A stretch of DNA of 50,093 nucleotides from NCBI RefSeq assembly GCF_029543105.1, contig NZ_JARQXB010000021.1, forward strand, positions 1-50,093, in the 5' to 3' direction. Every line of letters starts with the position of its first letter. Position 1 is the stretch's first letter. Shown here one piece after another: positions 7,800 through 20,946 of the stretch. The notes beneath the pieces were generated by a model, which worked only from the letters and a program-made list of their open reading frames with translations, searched no databases and was not told where the DNA came from. Both the position numbers and the translations under genes were made by a program. This stretch comes from Stenotrophomonas sp. HITSZ_GD. Lineage in GTDB: Bacteria > Pseudomonadota > Gammaproteobacteria > Xanthomonadales > Xanthomonadaceae.

Positions 7800-8819
7800 T
7801 CACGGCAGCGGCACCTTGTCCAGCAACGCATGCACCAGGCGCTCGCCGTCCCAGCCTTCGGCGGTGGCCTCGTAGCTGGGCAGGATGCGATGGCGCAGCA
7901 CGTCCGGCGCCACGGCGCGCACGTCGTCGGGGGTGACGTAGTCGCGGCCGGCCAGCCACGCGCGCGCCCGCGCGCAGCGTTCCAGCGCGATCGACCCACG
8001 CGGGCTGGCGCCCCAGGCGATGCGCTGGGCGAGCGCGGGGTCGTAGCGGCGGGCATCGCGCGAGGCGAGTACCAGCTCGATCAGATAGCGCTCCAGTGTG
8101 GGAGCGACGTGCAGGTCGAGCACGGCGCGGCGGGCGGCCATCACCGTCTCCACCGACAAGCGCTCGGGCACCGCATCCGGGGTGGCCAGCGCGTCGCGCG
8201 CGGATTCGCGCGCCAGGCGCAGGATCTCCGCTTCGGCCTCGGCCTGCGGATACCCGATGCGCACATGCATCAGGAAGCGGTCCAGCTGGGCCTCGGGCAA
8301 CGGGAAGGTGCCTTCCTGTTCGATCGGGTTCTGCGTGGCCATCACCAGGAACAGCGAGGGCAATGCATAGGTGTGGCGCCCGACCGTGACCTGGCGCTCG
8401 CCCATCGCTTCCAGCAGGGCCGACTGCACCTTGGCCGGGGCGCGATTGATCTCGTCGGCCAGCAGGATGGGATGGAAGATGGGACCGGGCACGAACTCGA
8501 AGCGGCCTTCCTGCGGGCGCCAGATTTCGGTGCCGGTGAGATCGGCCGGCAGCAGGTCGGGGGTGAACTGGACGCGGGCGAAATCCGTCTCCAGCCGCGC
8601 GGCCAGGGCGCGGATGGCCGTGGTCTTGGCCAGGCCCGGCGCGCCCTCGACCAGCAGGTGGCCATCGGCCAGCAGCGCGATCAGCAGGCGCTCGACCAGG
8701 TGCGCCTGGCCGACGATACGCGCGGACAAGGCATCACGCAGGCCGATGAAGGCGCCATGCAGGGTGGAAGTGTCGGCGGTGTCGCCGGGGGTCTCGTGCG
8801 GCAGGGGCGGTGCGTTCAT
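7800..8819 (-). CDS. MoxR family AAA+ ATPase
   Basis: A 339-residue AAA+ ATPase of the MoxR class. It shows Walker A GAPGLAKTT at 59-67, Walker B LLADEINRAP around 119-127 with D122 and E123, and sensor 1 ATQNPIEQEG; the C-terminal lid domain is complete. MoxR proteins work with VWA-domain proteins as chaperones or in metal-cofactor insertion. It is the first gene of the minus-strand operon moxR-DUF58-DUF4381-batA-batB/C-batD. The start codon lies inside a seven-base inverted repeat and has no clear ribosome site (see the separate entry). Confidence 0.93.
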   Translation of the reverse strand: MNAPPLPHETPGDTADTSTLHGAFIGLRDALSARIVGQAHLVERLLIALLADGHLLVEGAPGLAKTTAIRALAARLETDFARVQFTPDLLPADLTGTEIWRPQEGRFEFVPGPIFHPILLADEINRAPAKVQSALLEAMGERQVTVGRHTYALPSLFLVMATQNPIEQEGTFPLPEAQLDRFLMHVRIGYPQAEAEAEILRLARESARDALATPDAVPERLSVETVMAARRAVLDLHVAPTLERYLIELVLASRDARRYDPALAQRIAWGASPRGSIALERCARARAWLAGRDYVTPDDVRAVAPDVLRHRILPSYEATAEGWDGERLVHALLDKVPLP

Positions 8820-8837
8820 AGGTCGAGTTTGACCTAT
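8818..8837 (-). promoter_or_regulatory. Inverted repeat over the moxR start codon
   Basis: ATAGGTC at 8818-8824 and GACCTAT at 8831-8837 are perfect reverse complements around a six-base spacer. One arm takes in two bases of the moxR ATG. In DNA this has the shape of a small operator; in RNA it would fold so that the start codon sits at the stem edge. No Shine-Dalgarno sequence is visible here. Function is inferred only. Confidence 0.35.
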
Positions 8838-8930
8838 CGGGCGTCGATTGGTTCATCGCCCGCCCCCTTCGCTGGCCCGCGCGGGCGGGCACGGTCATCC
8901 GCCGGCCAGGCTGCAGGGCGCTTCACGCAT

Positions 8931-8962
8931 GAAGAAAGGCCGCCCTGAGGCGGCCTTTCGCT
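8931..8962 (-). terminator. Rho-independent terminator after pilQ
   Basis: A perfect 11-bp stem, GAAAGGCCGCC at 8934-8944 and GGCGGCCTTTC at 8949-8959, with a CTGA loop. It lies 30 bases past the pilQ stop, and on the minus strand the stem is followed by TTC. It separates the pil operon from the moxR operon. Confidence 0.8.
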
Positions 8963-8989
8963 ATCCATCACGACATGAGGCGAGTGCGA

Positions 8990-10858
8990 TCAGGACGCCT
9001 TGGCCACGCGCAGCACCTTCGGGGTGACGAAGATCAGCAGCTCGGCCTTGTCCTTGCTGCGGCCCCGCTTCTTGAACAGGTTGCCCAGGAAGGGGATGTC
9101 GCCCAGGAACGGGACCTTGCTGACGCTGGAGCGGTCGGTGAATTCGTACACGCCACCGATCACCACCGTCTGGCCATCGTCCACCAGCACCGCGGTGTTG
9201 ATCTCGCGGCGGTTGATGCTCGGCACGGTGCCGTAGCCTTCCAGTTCGATCAGCTGGTCCACCTCGTCCTTCTTCACGTTCATGTTGAGGAAGACGCGGT
9301 TGTCGTTGGTGATGGTCGGGGTGACCTTCAGCTCGAGCAGCACTTCCTTGAACTGGACGTTCGGCGTGGCGGCGGTACCGGAGGTGCCACCGGTGATGGT
9401 CACGTAGCCGATTTCCTTACCCTGCTTGATCACGCCTTCGCGCTGGTTGGCGGTGACGATGCGCGGATTGGAGATCACCTCGCCACGGCCTTCTTCCTGC
9501 AGGGCCGACAGCTCCAGGTCCAGGTTGAAGTTGGCGCCCAGCAGCGTGTAGGCGATGGTCGACGGCGTGCCGTTGGTGAAGGAGCCCGCCGGCAGGTTCA
9601 CGTTCAAGCCACGGTTCGCGCTGGTGTTGGCGCCACCGGTGGTGGTGTTGCCGATGGTGGCGGTGTTGCCGCCGTACTGGCGCGTGCCGCCGATGCCGAA
9701 CTTCGCACCCAGGTCGCGGGCGAAGGTGTCGGTGGCGATGACGATGCGGCCTTCGATCAGCACCTGGTCGACCGGGCGGTCGATGTGGTCGATCAGCTCG
9801 CGCATCTGCGACACCTTCTTGGGGATGTCGCTGATCATCAACGTGTTGGTGCGCTCGTCGGCGACGACGCGGCCGCGCGGCGAGAGGAAGCCGTTCTCCT
9901 GGTTCTGGCCCTGGCCGCCGCCGTTGCTGCCGCCGATGCCCTTGGCCTCGGTCAGCGCCTTGAAGATCGCGGTCGCCGAGTGGTAGTTGATCTGGATGTA
10001 GTCCGTGATCAGGTCTTCGCGGTTCTCGATGGCGATGCGCGCGTCTTCCTTGTCCTGCTCGAACTTGGCCAGCTCGGCCTGCGGGGCCACCCAGATCACG
10101 CCGCCGTCGCGGCGCTTGTCCAGGCCCTTGGCGCGCAGGACGATGTCCAGCGCCTGGTCCCACGGCACGTTGACCAGGCGCAGGGTGACGTTGCCCTGCA
10201 CGGTGTCGGAGGCGACCACGTTGAGGTTGGACTCCTCGGCGATCAGCTGCAGCACCGTGCGCACCGGCACGTCCTGGAAGTTGAAGGTGACCGGGCGGCC
10301 GCTGTAGCCACGCTTGGCGACCGCGGCGGCAGCCTGGGTCACGCTGGCGGCGGTCGGGGCGCCCATGGCGGCGGTGCCCTTGCGCGGGCTGATCTCCACC
10401 ACGTACTCGTTGCCGGTCTGGTAGGCCAGCGACTCGAACGCACCGGTGGTGCTCAGCACCAGCTGCGCGCCGCCGCCGGACGGCTTGGCGTCGATGCGCT
10501 GCACCGGGGTGGCGAAATCGACGACGTTGAGCGGGCGCTGCAGCTCGGCCGGCAGGCTGGCGTTGCCGACATCCACCAGCACCGTGTTGCCCTGCGTGCG
10601 CAGGTCCGGGCTGGCGCCCTGGCCGCTGAACTGCAGGATCAGCCGACCCGCGCCGTCTTCGCCGCGCTTGAAGTCGATCTTGGAGACCGCCACCGTCGCC
10701 GGCACGGTCTTGGCCGGGTCATGGGCGTTGAGGTCCGCGGCGCCCAACGGAGCCGCGAAGGAAGAGCCGCTAGCCAGTGCGAGCGCGAACCCCATCGCGC
10801 ACGCCCGGATCGCTTGGCGCCGGATGGGACGCAGGCTCAGGGCTTTGGAAAAAGTCAT
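8990..10858 (-). CDS. pilQ: Type IV pilus secretin PilQ
   Basis: A 622-residue outer-membrane secretin through which the type IV pilus leaves the cell. It has an N-terminal signal peptide (about residues 15-36), one AMIN domain that binds peptidoglycan (about 55-155), the short STN domain (about 195-265, beginning VTFNFQDVPV), an N1/KH-like domain (about 270-365) with a glycine/asparagine-rich insert, and the C-terminal secretin beta-barrel (about 370-620). Many PilQ proteins carry two AMIN domains; this has one, which is usual for the family. It is the last gene of pilMNOPQ, 19 bases after pilP, and is followed by a strong terminator. Confidence 0.97.
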   Translation of the reverse strand: MTFSKALSLRPIRRQAIRACAMGFALALASGSSFAAPLGAADLNAHDPAKTVPATVAVSKIDFKRGEDGAGRLILQFSGQGASPDLRTQGNTVLVDVGNASLPAELQRPLNVVDFATPVQRIDAKPSGGGAQLVLSTTGAFESLAYQTGNEYVVEISPRKGTAAMGAPTAASVTQAAAAVAKRGYSGRPVTFNFQDVPVRTVLQLIAEESNLNVVASDTVQGNVTLRLVNVPWDQALDIVLRAKGLDKRRDGGVIWVAPQAELAKFEQDKEDARIAIENREDLITDYIQINYHSATAIFKALTEAKGIGGSNGGGQGQNQENGFLSPRGRVVADERTNTLMISDIPKKVSQMRELIDHIDRPVDQVLIEGRIVIATDTFARDLGAKFGIGGTRQYGGNTATIGNTTTGGANTSANRGLNVNLPAGSFTNGTPSTIAYTLLGANFNLDLELSALQEEGRGEVISNPRIVTANQREGVIKQGKEIGYVTITGGTSGTAATPNVQFKEVLLELKVTPTITNDNRVFLNMNVKKDEVDQLIELEGYGTVPSINRREINTAVLVDDGQTVVIGGVYEFTDRSSVSKVPFLGDIPFLGNLFKKRGRSKDKAELLIFVTPKVLRVAKAS

Positions 10859-10877
10859 CGTGCTATCCCCTAATCAA

Positions 10878-11411
10878 TCATTGATCGTCAAGTGCGATGG
10901 AGGCCGGACGTTCCAGCCAACCACCGGCACCATCCGGCACCAGTTCAATCAAATCGATGCGATCCTCGGACACTCCCGTTACCCGACCATCGCTCTGTCC
11001 CAGGTACACGCCCGGGCGCACCCGGTACGTCACCTTGTCCGGCGCCATCACCAGCGCGACCAGGCCGGGGCCCTTGCCGATGCTCCCGAGCATGTCGAGG
11101 CTGTCGAGCGGGAAGGCTTCCAGCGGTTCCTTGCGGCGGTTCGGGTCCGGACGCAGGCCATTGCCGCCTTCCGGGTTGGTCCAAGCATCGGAGAACGGAT
11201 CGCGCATGCCCTGCGCGGCGTACTCGAACGTCTCGAACTGCTGCATCACCGGCAGGGGCTCGAGCGGCGGGGCCGGCCGGGCGCGCACTTCGGCGACAAA
11301 GCTCTTCAGGTTGGGTGCGTCGCCGGGCGTGCTGGTGATGCCGCGGCCGCAGCCGGCCAGCAGCACCACCCAGGCCAGGCACGACAGACGCTTGCAGGTC
11401 GTCATGTTCAT
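10878..11411 (-). CDS. pilP: Type IV pilus inner-membrane lipoprotein PilP
   Basis: A 177-residue lipoprotein. The signal ends in lipobox LLAGC with the lipid-modified cysteine at residue 21. A flexible Pro-rich linker (about 45-60) follows, then the YAAQGMRDPF segment, and a C-terminal beta domain (about 95-170) that docks onto the periplasmic part of PilQ. PilP joins the PilNO inner-membrane complex to the secretin. Its ATG overlaps the pilO stop by four bases. Confidence 0.96.
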   Translation of the reverse strand: MNMTTCKRLSCLAWVVLLAGCGRGITSTPGDAPNLKSFVAEVRARPAPPLEPLPVMQQFETFEYAAQGMRDPFSDAWTNPEGGNGLRPDPNRRKEPLEAFPLDSLDMLGSIGKGPGLVALVMAPDKVTYRVRPGVYLGQSDGRVTGVSEDRIDLIELVPDGAGGWLERPASIALDDQ

Positions 11412-12106
11412 TCTTTGGCCTCGCCCGTCTTCTTGCCCTTCTTGTTCTTCTTGTCCTTCTTGGCGGCCTCGGCGGCGGCCTTCTCCTGCGCGGCCATTTC
11501 CTCGTCGTCGAGGTAACGGTAGGTCTTCACCGTACCGGCCAGCTCCAGGGCGCCGCGCTGCGTGATGCCGGTCTTCGGATCCTTGGGCTTGAGGTTGATG
11601 TCGTGCATGGTGAGGATCACCACGCGCGGCAACGACGCCACGCCACTGACGAAGGCACCGAACTGGTGGTAGCTGCCCACCATGCGCAGGGCGATCGGCT
11701 TTTCGGCGTAGAACTCGCGCGGCGTCTCGGCGCCCGGCTGGAACAGCTCGTTGTTCAGGCCGCTGGACAGCGCGGTCTGCGAGATGTCGATGATCAGGTC
11801 GGGCATTTCGGTCTTGCTGGGCAGCTGGCGCAGCATCTGCTGCAGCACCTGCTCCATCTGCGCGAGCTGCTGCTTGAGCGGCTCCAGGTTGACCGCGCGG
11901 CCCTGCTCCTTCTCGAACTCCTGGCGCAGACTGACTTCCTTCGCCTCCAAGCGCTGCAGTTCCTCGCGCTTGCCGCTGATCAGGGCGAAATACGCCACCA
12001 GCAGGATGACCAGCGCCAGGATCACGCAGAACACCACCTTGGCCTGCTGCGGCCAGGCGCCCATGTTGCGGAAATCAAGGTCGTTGATGCTGAATTTCTT
12101 GCTCAT
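11408..12106 (-). CDS. pilO: Type IV pilus assembly protein PilO
   Basis: A 232-residue inner-membrane protein with a short cytoplasmic N-terminus, one membrane helix (about 22-44), a periplasmic coiled coil (about 45-95) and a ferredoxin-like domain (about 100-205). The tail is Lys/Ala/Glu-rich (KKDKKNKKGKK), a little longer and more charged than in most relatives. PilO forms heterodimers with PilN in the alignment complex. It overlaps pilN upstream and pilP downstream by four bases each. Confidence 0.96.
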   Translation of the reverse strand: MSKKFSINDLDFRNMGAWPQQAKVVFCVILALVILLVAYFALISGKREELQRLEAKEVSLRQEFEKEQGRAVNLEPLKQQLAQMEQVLQQMLRQLPSKTEMPDLIIDISQTALSSGLNNELFQPGAETPREFYAEKPIALRMVGSYHQFGAFVSGVASLPRVVILTMHDINLKPKDPKTGITQRGALELAGTVKTYRYLDDEEMAAQEKAAAEAAKKDKKNKKGKKTGEAKE

Positions 12107-12860
12107 GACGCCGCTCCCGCCTGCGGTTTGGCCGCCGGCGCCGTGGCCGGCGCCGTGTTGTTGGCCGGCTTGTCGGCCGCACCCTTCGCATCGGCGGGAG
12201 CCGCCGGCGTGGAGGCTGCCTGGTCGGCCGCCGCGCTACCCGGGCCTTGCTCGGCCGGGGTGCCGGTGCCGTCCTTGTTCGGCTCGTTGGGATTGGCCAG
12301 CTTGACCTTCAGCGTGAACACGTACGGCAGCGCCTTGCTGTCGACGTTCGGCACGACCTTCTGGTTCTTCTCCTGCGCCTTGGCCTCGATGATCGACAGG
12401 TCCGGGCTGGTCATCCAGCCGGAGCCTTCCAGGTTGCGCATGTAGGTACTGACGCGCGCGTTGGACTGCGAGCGGCCTTCCAGCGTGAGCACCTCGCCTT
12501 CCTGCTTGAGCGAGGTCAGCACCACGCCGTCGGGGATGGTGCGCACCAGCGAATCGAACAGGTGCACCATCTGCGAGCGGTTGGCCTGCAGCTCCTCGAT
12601 CACGCGCTTGCGCGCGAGCAGGCGCTCCTTCTTCTTGTCCAGCTCCTCGATCTCGCGGTTCTGCGCCTTGACCTTGTCGATCTCGGCGGTGAGGAACTTG
12701 TTGCGCTCCTCCTGGCCGCTGACCTGGCGGTCGAAGTAGAACCAGATCAGCAGCGAGAGCAGCACGCCGGCCACGGCGGCGAAGCCGAGCATGCCGTAGA
12801 ACTCGCGCTCGCGCTGCTTGCGGCGCTCGGCGCGCCAGGGCAATAGGTTGATTCTGGCCA

Positions 12861-12861
<1 letters not shown>
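12103..12861 (-). CDS. pilN: Type IV pilus assembly protein PilN
   Basis: A 252-residue inner-membrane protein. The cytoplasmic peptide INLLPWR at residues 4-10 is the conserved segment that inserts into PilM. It is followed by a membrane helix (about 23-43), a periplasmic coiled coil (about 48-100) and a ferredoxin-like domain. The last 60 or so residues are an Ala/Pro/Asp-rich low-complexity tail, absent from shorter PilN proteins. The ATG shares one base with the pilM stop (TGATG). Confidence 0.96.
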
Positions 12862-13997
<1,136 letters not shown>

Positions 13998-14118
13998 CCA
14001 CCCCGCGCGAAAGCCGAGAAGCCCGTCACGCCTGCCCCGTGCCTACCCCATGCCTGCCCGGCGAGGGGGTTCCCCAATTGCGTTCCCCGAGTCCGGCCCC
14101 AGCCAGACCCGCGTAATC

Positions 14119-14124
14119 TATACT
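14119..14124 (+). promoter_or_regulatory. Possible -10 box of mrcA
   Basis: TATACT lies 35 bases before the mrcA ATG in otherwise GC-rich sequence. No convincing -35 box is found 16-18 bases upstream, so only the -10 element is proposed. Confidence 0.35.
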
Positions 14125-14159
14125 CTGCGGCCAAGAAATCTGCAATCGGAATCTGCTTG

Positions 14160-16592
<2,433 letters not shown>

Positions 16593-16614
16593 TCGCCCGG
16601 CGATGCGCGGACCA

Positions 16615-16647
16615 CGAAGGGGCGCCCCAGGGCGCCCCTTCGCTTTG
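16615..16647 (+). terminator. Rho-independent terminator after mrcA
   Basis: A perfect 12-bp stem, CGAAGGGGCGCC at 16615-16626 and GGCGCCCCTTCG at 16631-16642, with a four-base loop. It is followed by CTTT and lies 22 bases past the mrcA stop. Confidence 0.75.
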
Positions 16648-16747
16648 GCGGCGCCTTGCGCCTTGCGCCTTGCCCTTTCCATCGCCCCACAATCTTCACG
16701 CCGATGCGCTACATTCGATCCCGGTTCCAGTCACGGGGGAAACGGCC

Positions 16748-17389
16748 ATGCATCACGCCCGCCAACACGCCGAGACGCGCACCCGCGAACGCCGCCATCG
16801 CCTCGCCCACGAAGCCGCGCGGCTGATGGCCGAGGGCGGCATCCGCGACTTCCACCAGGCCAAGCTCAAGGCCGCCAACCGGCTCGGCATCCACGACGAC
16901 GCCTCGTTGCCGCGCAACCGCGAGATCGAGGAGGCGCTGCGCGAGTACCAGCGCTTGTTCGCGGGCCCCCAGCACGCCGAAGGCCTGCGCCAGCGCCGCG
17001 AGGCCGCGCTGCGCGCGCTGGAGTTCCTCAAGCCCTTCTCCCCTCGCCTGGCCGGCCCGGTACTGGACGGTACCGCGGACGCCAATGCGCCGGTGCAGCT
17101 GCAATTGCATAGCGACGACCCGGAAGCGGTGGCGCGGTTCCTCGAAGAGCACCGCATCCCCGCCGAGATACGCACGCGCCGCCTGCGCCTGGACCGCGAG
17201 CGCGCGGACGATTTCCCGGTCTGGCTGTTCAGTGCCGAGGAGCTGACCTTCGACCTGGTCGTGCTGCCCTACGATGCGCTGCGGCAGGCGCCGCTGTCGC
17301 AGGTGGACGAGAAGCCGATGCCGCGCGCTTCGGCCGCGCAGCTGCGCGAGCTGCTGGCGCAGGAGGAGATCCTTGGCTACACCGGTTGA
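16748..17389 (+). CDS. Conserved hypothetical protein
   Basis: A 213-residue soluble protein that I cannot assign to a named function. The first 80 residues are rich in Arg, His and Glu and predicted helical; the rest has alternating helix/strand character without membrane segments or a signal peptide. I chose the ATG at 16748 because GGGGGAAA stands just before it; the frame is open further upstream without a better site. It overlaps the next gene by 17 bases, and the end of this gene (AGGAGGAG) supplies that gene's ribosome site, so the two are coupled. Similar genes, as I recall, sit between mrcA and gltA in other xanthomonads, which supports it being real. Confidence 0.8.
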   Translation: MHHARQHAETRTRERRHRLAHEAARLMAEGGIRDFHQAKLKAANRLGIHDDASLPRNREIEEALREYQRLFAGPQHAEGLRQRREAALRALEFLKPFSPRLAGPVLDGTADANAPVQLQLHSDDPEAVARFLEEHRIPAEIRTRRLRLDRERADDFPVWLFSAEELTFDLVVLPYDALRQAPLSQVDEKPMPRASAAQLRELLAQEEILGYTG

Positions 17390-18008
17390 GGAAGGCACGC
17401 CGCGCCGCCGCGTGGTGTTGATCTGGTGCTGCCTGCTGGTCCTGGTCGCGGTGGTGATCCAGGCCGCGCGGGTCGGCGCCCAGCGCGAGCGCCGCGACGG
17501 CCCGGACCGCCCGTGGATCGGCCTGCCCTCCAACGGCACCGACATCACCGGCTGGGACGCGCGCCGCGCGGTGGAAGAGCGGCTGCATGCCGATGCACCT
17601 GCCGGTTCGCTGGCCGCGCACTGCGGCGGCGATGCCGCGTTGCCGGCCGAGCGCTATGTGGGACGGATCGCGCCGGGCCAAGGGCTGCCGCCGCTGCAGG
17701 TGGTGATCGACGTGGCGGGTGACCAGGTCACCCTCTCGCCACCGTCCGGTACGCGCTGGCCTGAGCGTGCGGCGCAGGCGCCGCAGCGCTTCCAGCGCGG
17801 CGAGCTCAAGGGTATCCGCGAAGCCTGGACGACCGCGCTGCTCTGGGGCCAGGCGATGCCCGAACCGGTCGCGAGCATTGACCCGAACGGCGCCAGCTCG
17901 CGCCTGGAAGCCTGCGTGGCCGGCAACTACGCGCTGCGCACCGGCACCTATGCGCCGGACGTCAAGGCGCTGTACGCGGCCCTGGCCCAGGCCATCGCCC
18001 GCCACTGA
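17373..18008 (+). CDS. Hypothetical membrane-anchored protein, TTG start
   Basis: A 211-residue protein with a basic N-terminus, one membrane helix (about residues 13-32, VVLIWCCLLVLVAVV) and a periplasmic domain containing three cysteines and no recognisable catalytic motif. The TTG at 17373 is preferred because AGGAGGAG stands five bases upstream, the best ribosome site in this region, and it puts the membrane helix at the very N-terminus. The open frame extends about 33 codons further upstream, but that part is an arginine-rich shadow of the previous gene. It is followed at once by a terminator shared with gltA. Function unknown. Confidence 0.75.
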   Translation: MATPVEEGTPRRRVVLIWCCLLVLVAVVIQAARVGAQRERRDGPDRPWIGLPSNGTDITGWDARRAVEERLHADAPAGSLAAHCGGDAALPAERYVGRIAPGQGLPPLQVVIDVAGDQVTLSPPSGTRWPERAAQAPQRFQRGELKGIREAWTTALLWGQAMPEPVASIDPNGASSRLEACVAGNYALRTGTYAPDVKALYAALAQAIARH

Positions 18009-18012
18009 GCCG

Positions 18013-18048
18013 CAGAAAGCGAAAGGCCCCTTGCGGGGCCTTTCTGCG
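18013..18048. terminator. Bidirectional terminator between a + gene and gltA
   Basis: GAAAGGCCCC (18021-18030) and GGGGCCTTTC (18035-18044) pair perfectly around TTGC. Flanking CGCAGAAA and TTTCTGCG can extend or alternate the stem. It lies between two convergent genes, and both strands have short T-runs in the stem. Confidence 0.8.
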
Positions 18049-18067
18049 GAAAGACTGCGGCAAGCGC

Positions 18068-19357
<1,290 letters not shown>

Positions 19358-19537
19358 AGTGTCGCTCCTCACAGTTTGGTTCGCCTGCACGGTGGGGCCG
19401 GGCGGGCATTGATGGCTGTCCAGAGGAATATTCCCTTGGATACCCATCATTATCGCACAGCAGCATAGGGGCGGAACTCAGACTGAAGTCGAACACGGGC
19501 CGGCAACGTTGCGTTGCAGCCAGTCGCCAGAAAGCGC

Positions 19538-19571
19538 AAAAGCGACGGCCGCACCTGAGCGCGGCCGTCGC
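19538..19571 (-). terminator. Rho-independent terminator after rpmE2
   Basis: A perfect 11-bp stem, GCGACGGCCGC (19542-19552) and GCGGCCGTCGC (19561-19571), with an eight-base loop. Read on the minus strand it is followed by TTTTGCG. It lies about 45 bases past the rpmE2 stop and upstream of gltA. Confidence 0.82.
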
Positions 19572-19616
19572 CTGGATCGGATTTTTACGCCCGGTGAGGG
19601 GCGCCGTCTCGACGGA

Positions 19617-19859
19617 TCAGCGCGCGTAGCGCTTCTGGAACTTGTCGATGCGGCCGCTGGTGTCGATCACCTTGTGCTTGCCCGTGTAGAACGGGTGCGA
19701 AGCCGAGGAGATTTCCACCTTGATCAGCGGATATTCCTGGCCGTCTTCCCACTTCACGGTCTCCTTGGAGGCCATGGTGGAACGGGTCAGGATCTTGAGA
19801 TCGGAAGTCACGTCGTGGAAAACGACGTCGCGGTAGTTCGGATGGATGTCGGCCTTCAT
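19617..19859 (-). CDS. rpmE2: 50S ribosomal protein L31 type B
   Basis: An 80-residue ribosomal protein L31 of the zinc-free type: it begins [16 protein letters not shown] and has none of the CxxC pairs of the zinc-binding form. In many bacteria type B L31 replaces the zinc form under zinc limitation; in xanthomonads it is often the only copy, so zinc control here is uncertain. I see no Zur-like operator near the promoter. The gene stands alone between its own promoter and terminator. Confidence 0.96.
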   Translation of the reverse strand: MKADIHPNYRDVVFHDVTSDLKILTRSTMASKETVKWEDGQEYPLIKVEISSASHPFYTGKHKVIDTSGRIDKFQKRYAR

Positions 19860-19895
19860 GGCTCGCACCGTAGGGGGCTGCTGGACAAGAGCGGC

Positions 19896-19924
19896 ATTAT
19901 AGCCACGCCGCCCCTGCCAGGCAA
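19896..19924 (-). promoter_or_regulatory. rpmE2 promoter
   Basis: TTGCCT (19919-19924) and a perfect TATAAT (19896-19901) are separated by 17 bases on the minus strand. The predicted start of transcription is near 19889, giving a leader of about 30 bases. This is the best sigma-70 promoter in the window apart from the -10 of the 6S gene. Confidence 0.75.
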
Positions 19925-19932
19925 GCCGCCCC

Positions 19933-20871
19933 TCATCCGGCCGCCAGCGCCTCCCGCACCAGGGCCTCGAAGCTGGCCTGGTCGTAGCTGATCAGCAGGG
20001 TGGCGTTGTCGGCCAGGCCCAGCTGGCGGTTCCAGTCCACCACGGTGGCGCCGCGGGTATGCACGCCGGCGAGCTCCACCTGCAGCGGCCGCCGCTCGAC
20101 CCGGCCGGCACCCTCCGGCGCCAGCGCCCACGCCATCGCCAGGGCATCGGCGGCATACCAGCGCTCGCCGCGGCTGTCCTCCGACCACAGGCGGGTCTTG
20201 CGCGAGATTTCGTCGTAGAAGCGCGCGCGTGGCGAACCGGCGCCCAGCCACTGCTCCACCTCGCGGTGCGGCAGGCCGTGGGCGACCGTGGCTTCCCAAT
20301 CGGCCACTTCCACATGCGGGAACGCGGAGAACACGATGTGCGCCGCTTCCGGATCGAAGGCGATGTTGAACTCGGCCTGCGGGGTGATGTTGCCGTGGCC
20401 GTTGATCGCGCCGCCCATGACGAGAAAACGCCCCACGCGCTGCGGCAGCGTGGGATCCAGCTTCAGCGCCACGGCGATGTTGGTCAGCGGGCCGAGCGCG
20501 ACCAGCAGCAGCCTGCCGGCGTACTGGTGCGAAAGCCGCAGGATCGCCAGCGCCGCATGCTCGGCTTCGACGCCGCGCGTGGCCGCCGTGTAGCCGACAT
20601 CGCCGAACCCGTCCACGCCGTGCACGTGCGCGGCGTCCACCGCCGGGTGCAGCAGCGGATCGGGGCAACCGGCATACACCGGGACATCGCCGCGGCCGGC
20701 GACTTCGCACAGCTTCAGCGCGTTGCGCACGGTGTGGTCCAGGCCGACGTTGCCGGCGGCGATGGTCAGGCCGACCACGTCGTGGCGCGCGTCGTTGAAT
20801 GCCATCAGCAGCGCCAGCGCGTCGTCCACGCCCGGGTCGGTATCGATCAACAGCGGAATCTTCTCGCTCAT
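19933..20871 (-). CDS. Inosine/uridine-preferring nucleoside hydrolase
   Basis: A 312-residue ribonucleoside hydrolase of the IunH/RihA family, splitting the N-glycosidic bond of nucleosides to base and ribose in salvage. The calcium-binding motif DTDPGVDDA lies at residues 10-18; further family marks are the [13 protein letters not shown] block, GPLTN and MGGA. The length is typical. I chose the ATG at 20871; the frame opens 19 codons earlier in sequence unlike the family. It lies 75 bases downstream of cutC on the same strand and may be cotranscribed. Which nucleoside is preferred cannot be said. Confidence 0.93.
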   Translation of the reverse strand: MSEKIPLLIDTDPGVDDALALLMAFNDARHDVVGLTIAAGNVGLDHTVRNALKLCEVAGRGDVPVYAGCPDPLLHPAVDAAHVHGVDGFGDVGYTAATRGVEAEHAALAILRLSHQYAGRLLLVALGPLTNIAVALKLDPTLPQRVGRFLVMGGAINGHGNITPQAEFNIAFDPEAAHIVFSAFPHVEVADWEATVAHGLPHREVEQWLGAGSPRARFYDEISRKTRLWSEDSRGERWYAADALAMAWALAPEGAGRVERRPLQVELAGVHTRGATVVDWNRQLGLADNATLLISYDQASFEALVREALAAG

Positions 20872-20946
20872 CTTGTCGGTCTTCTGGGTCAGACCGGCGA
20901 GTCTGTCACCGTTGCGATGACAAACCAAGCCAAGGCGATGCCGCGC

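Noticed and set aside
19860-19932. A Zur operator controlling rpmE2.
   Set aside because: The promoter is clear, but no AT-rich palindrome of the Zur type overlaps it; the family often uses type B L31 as its only L31.
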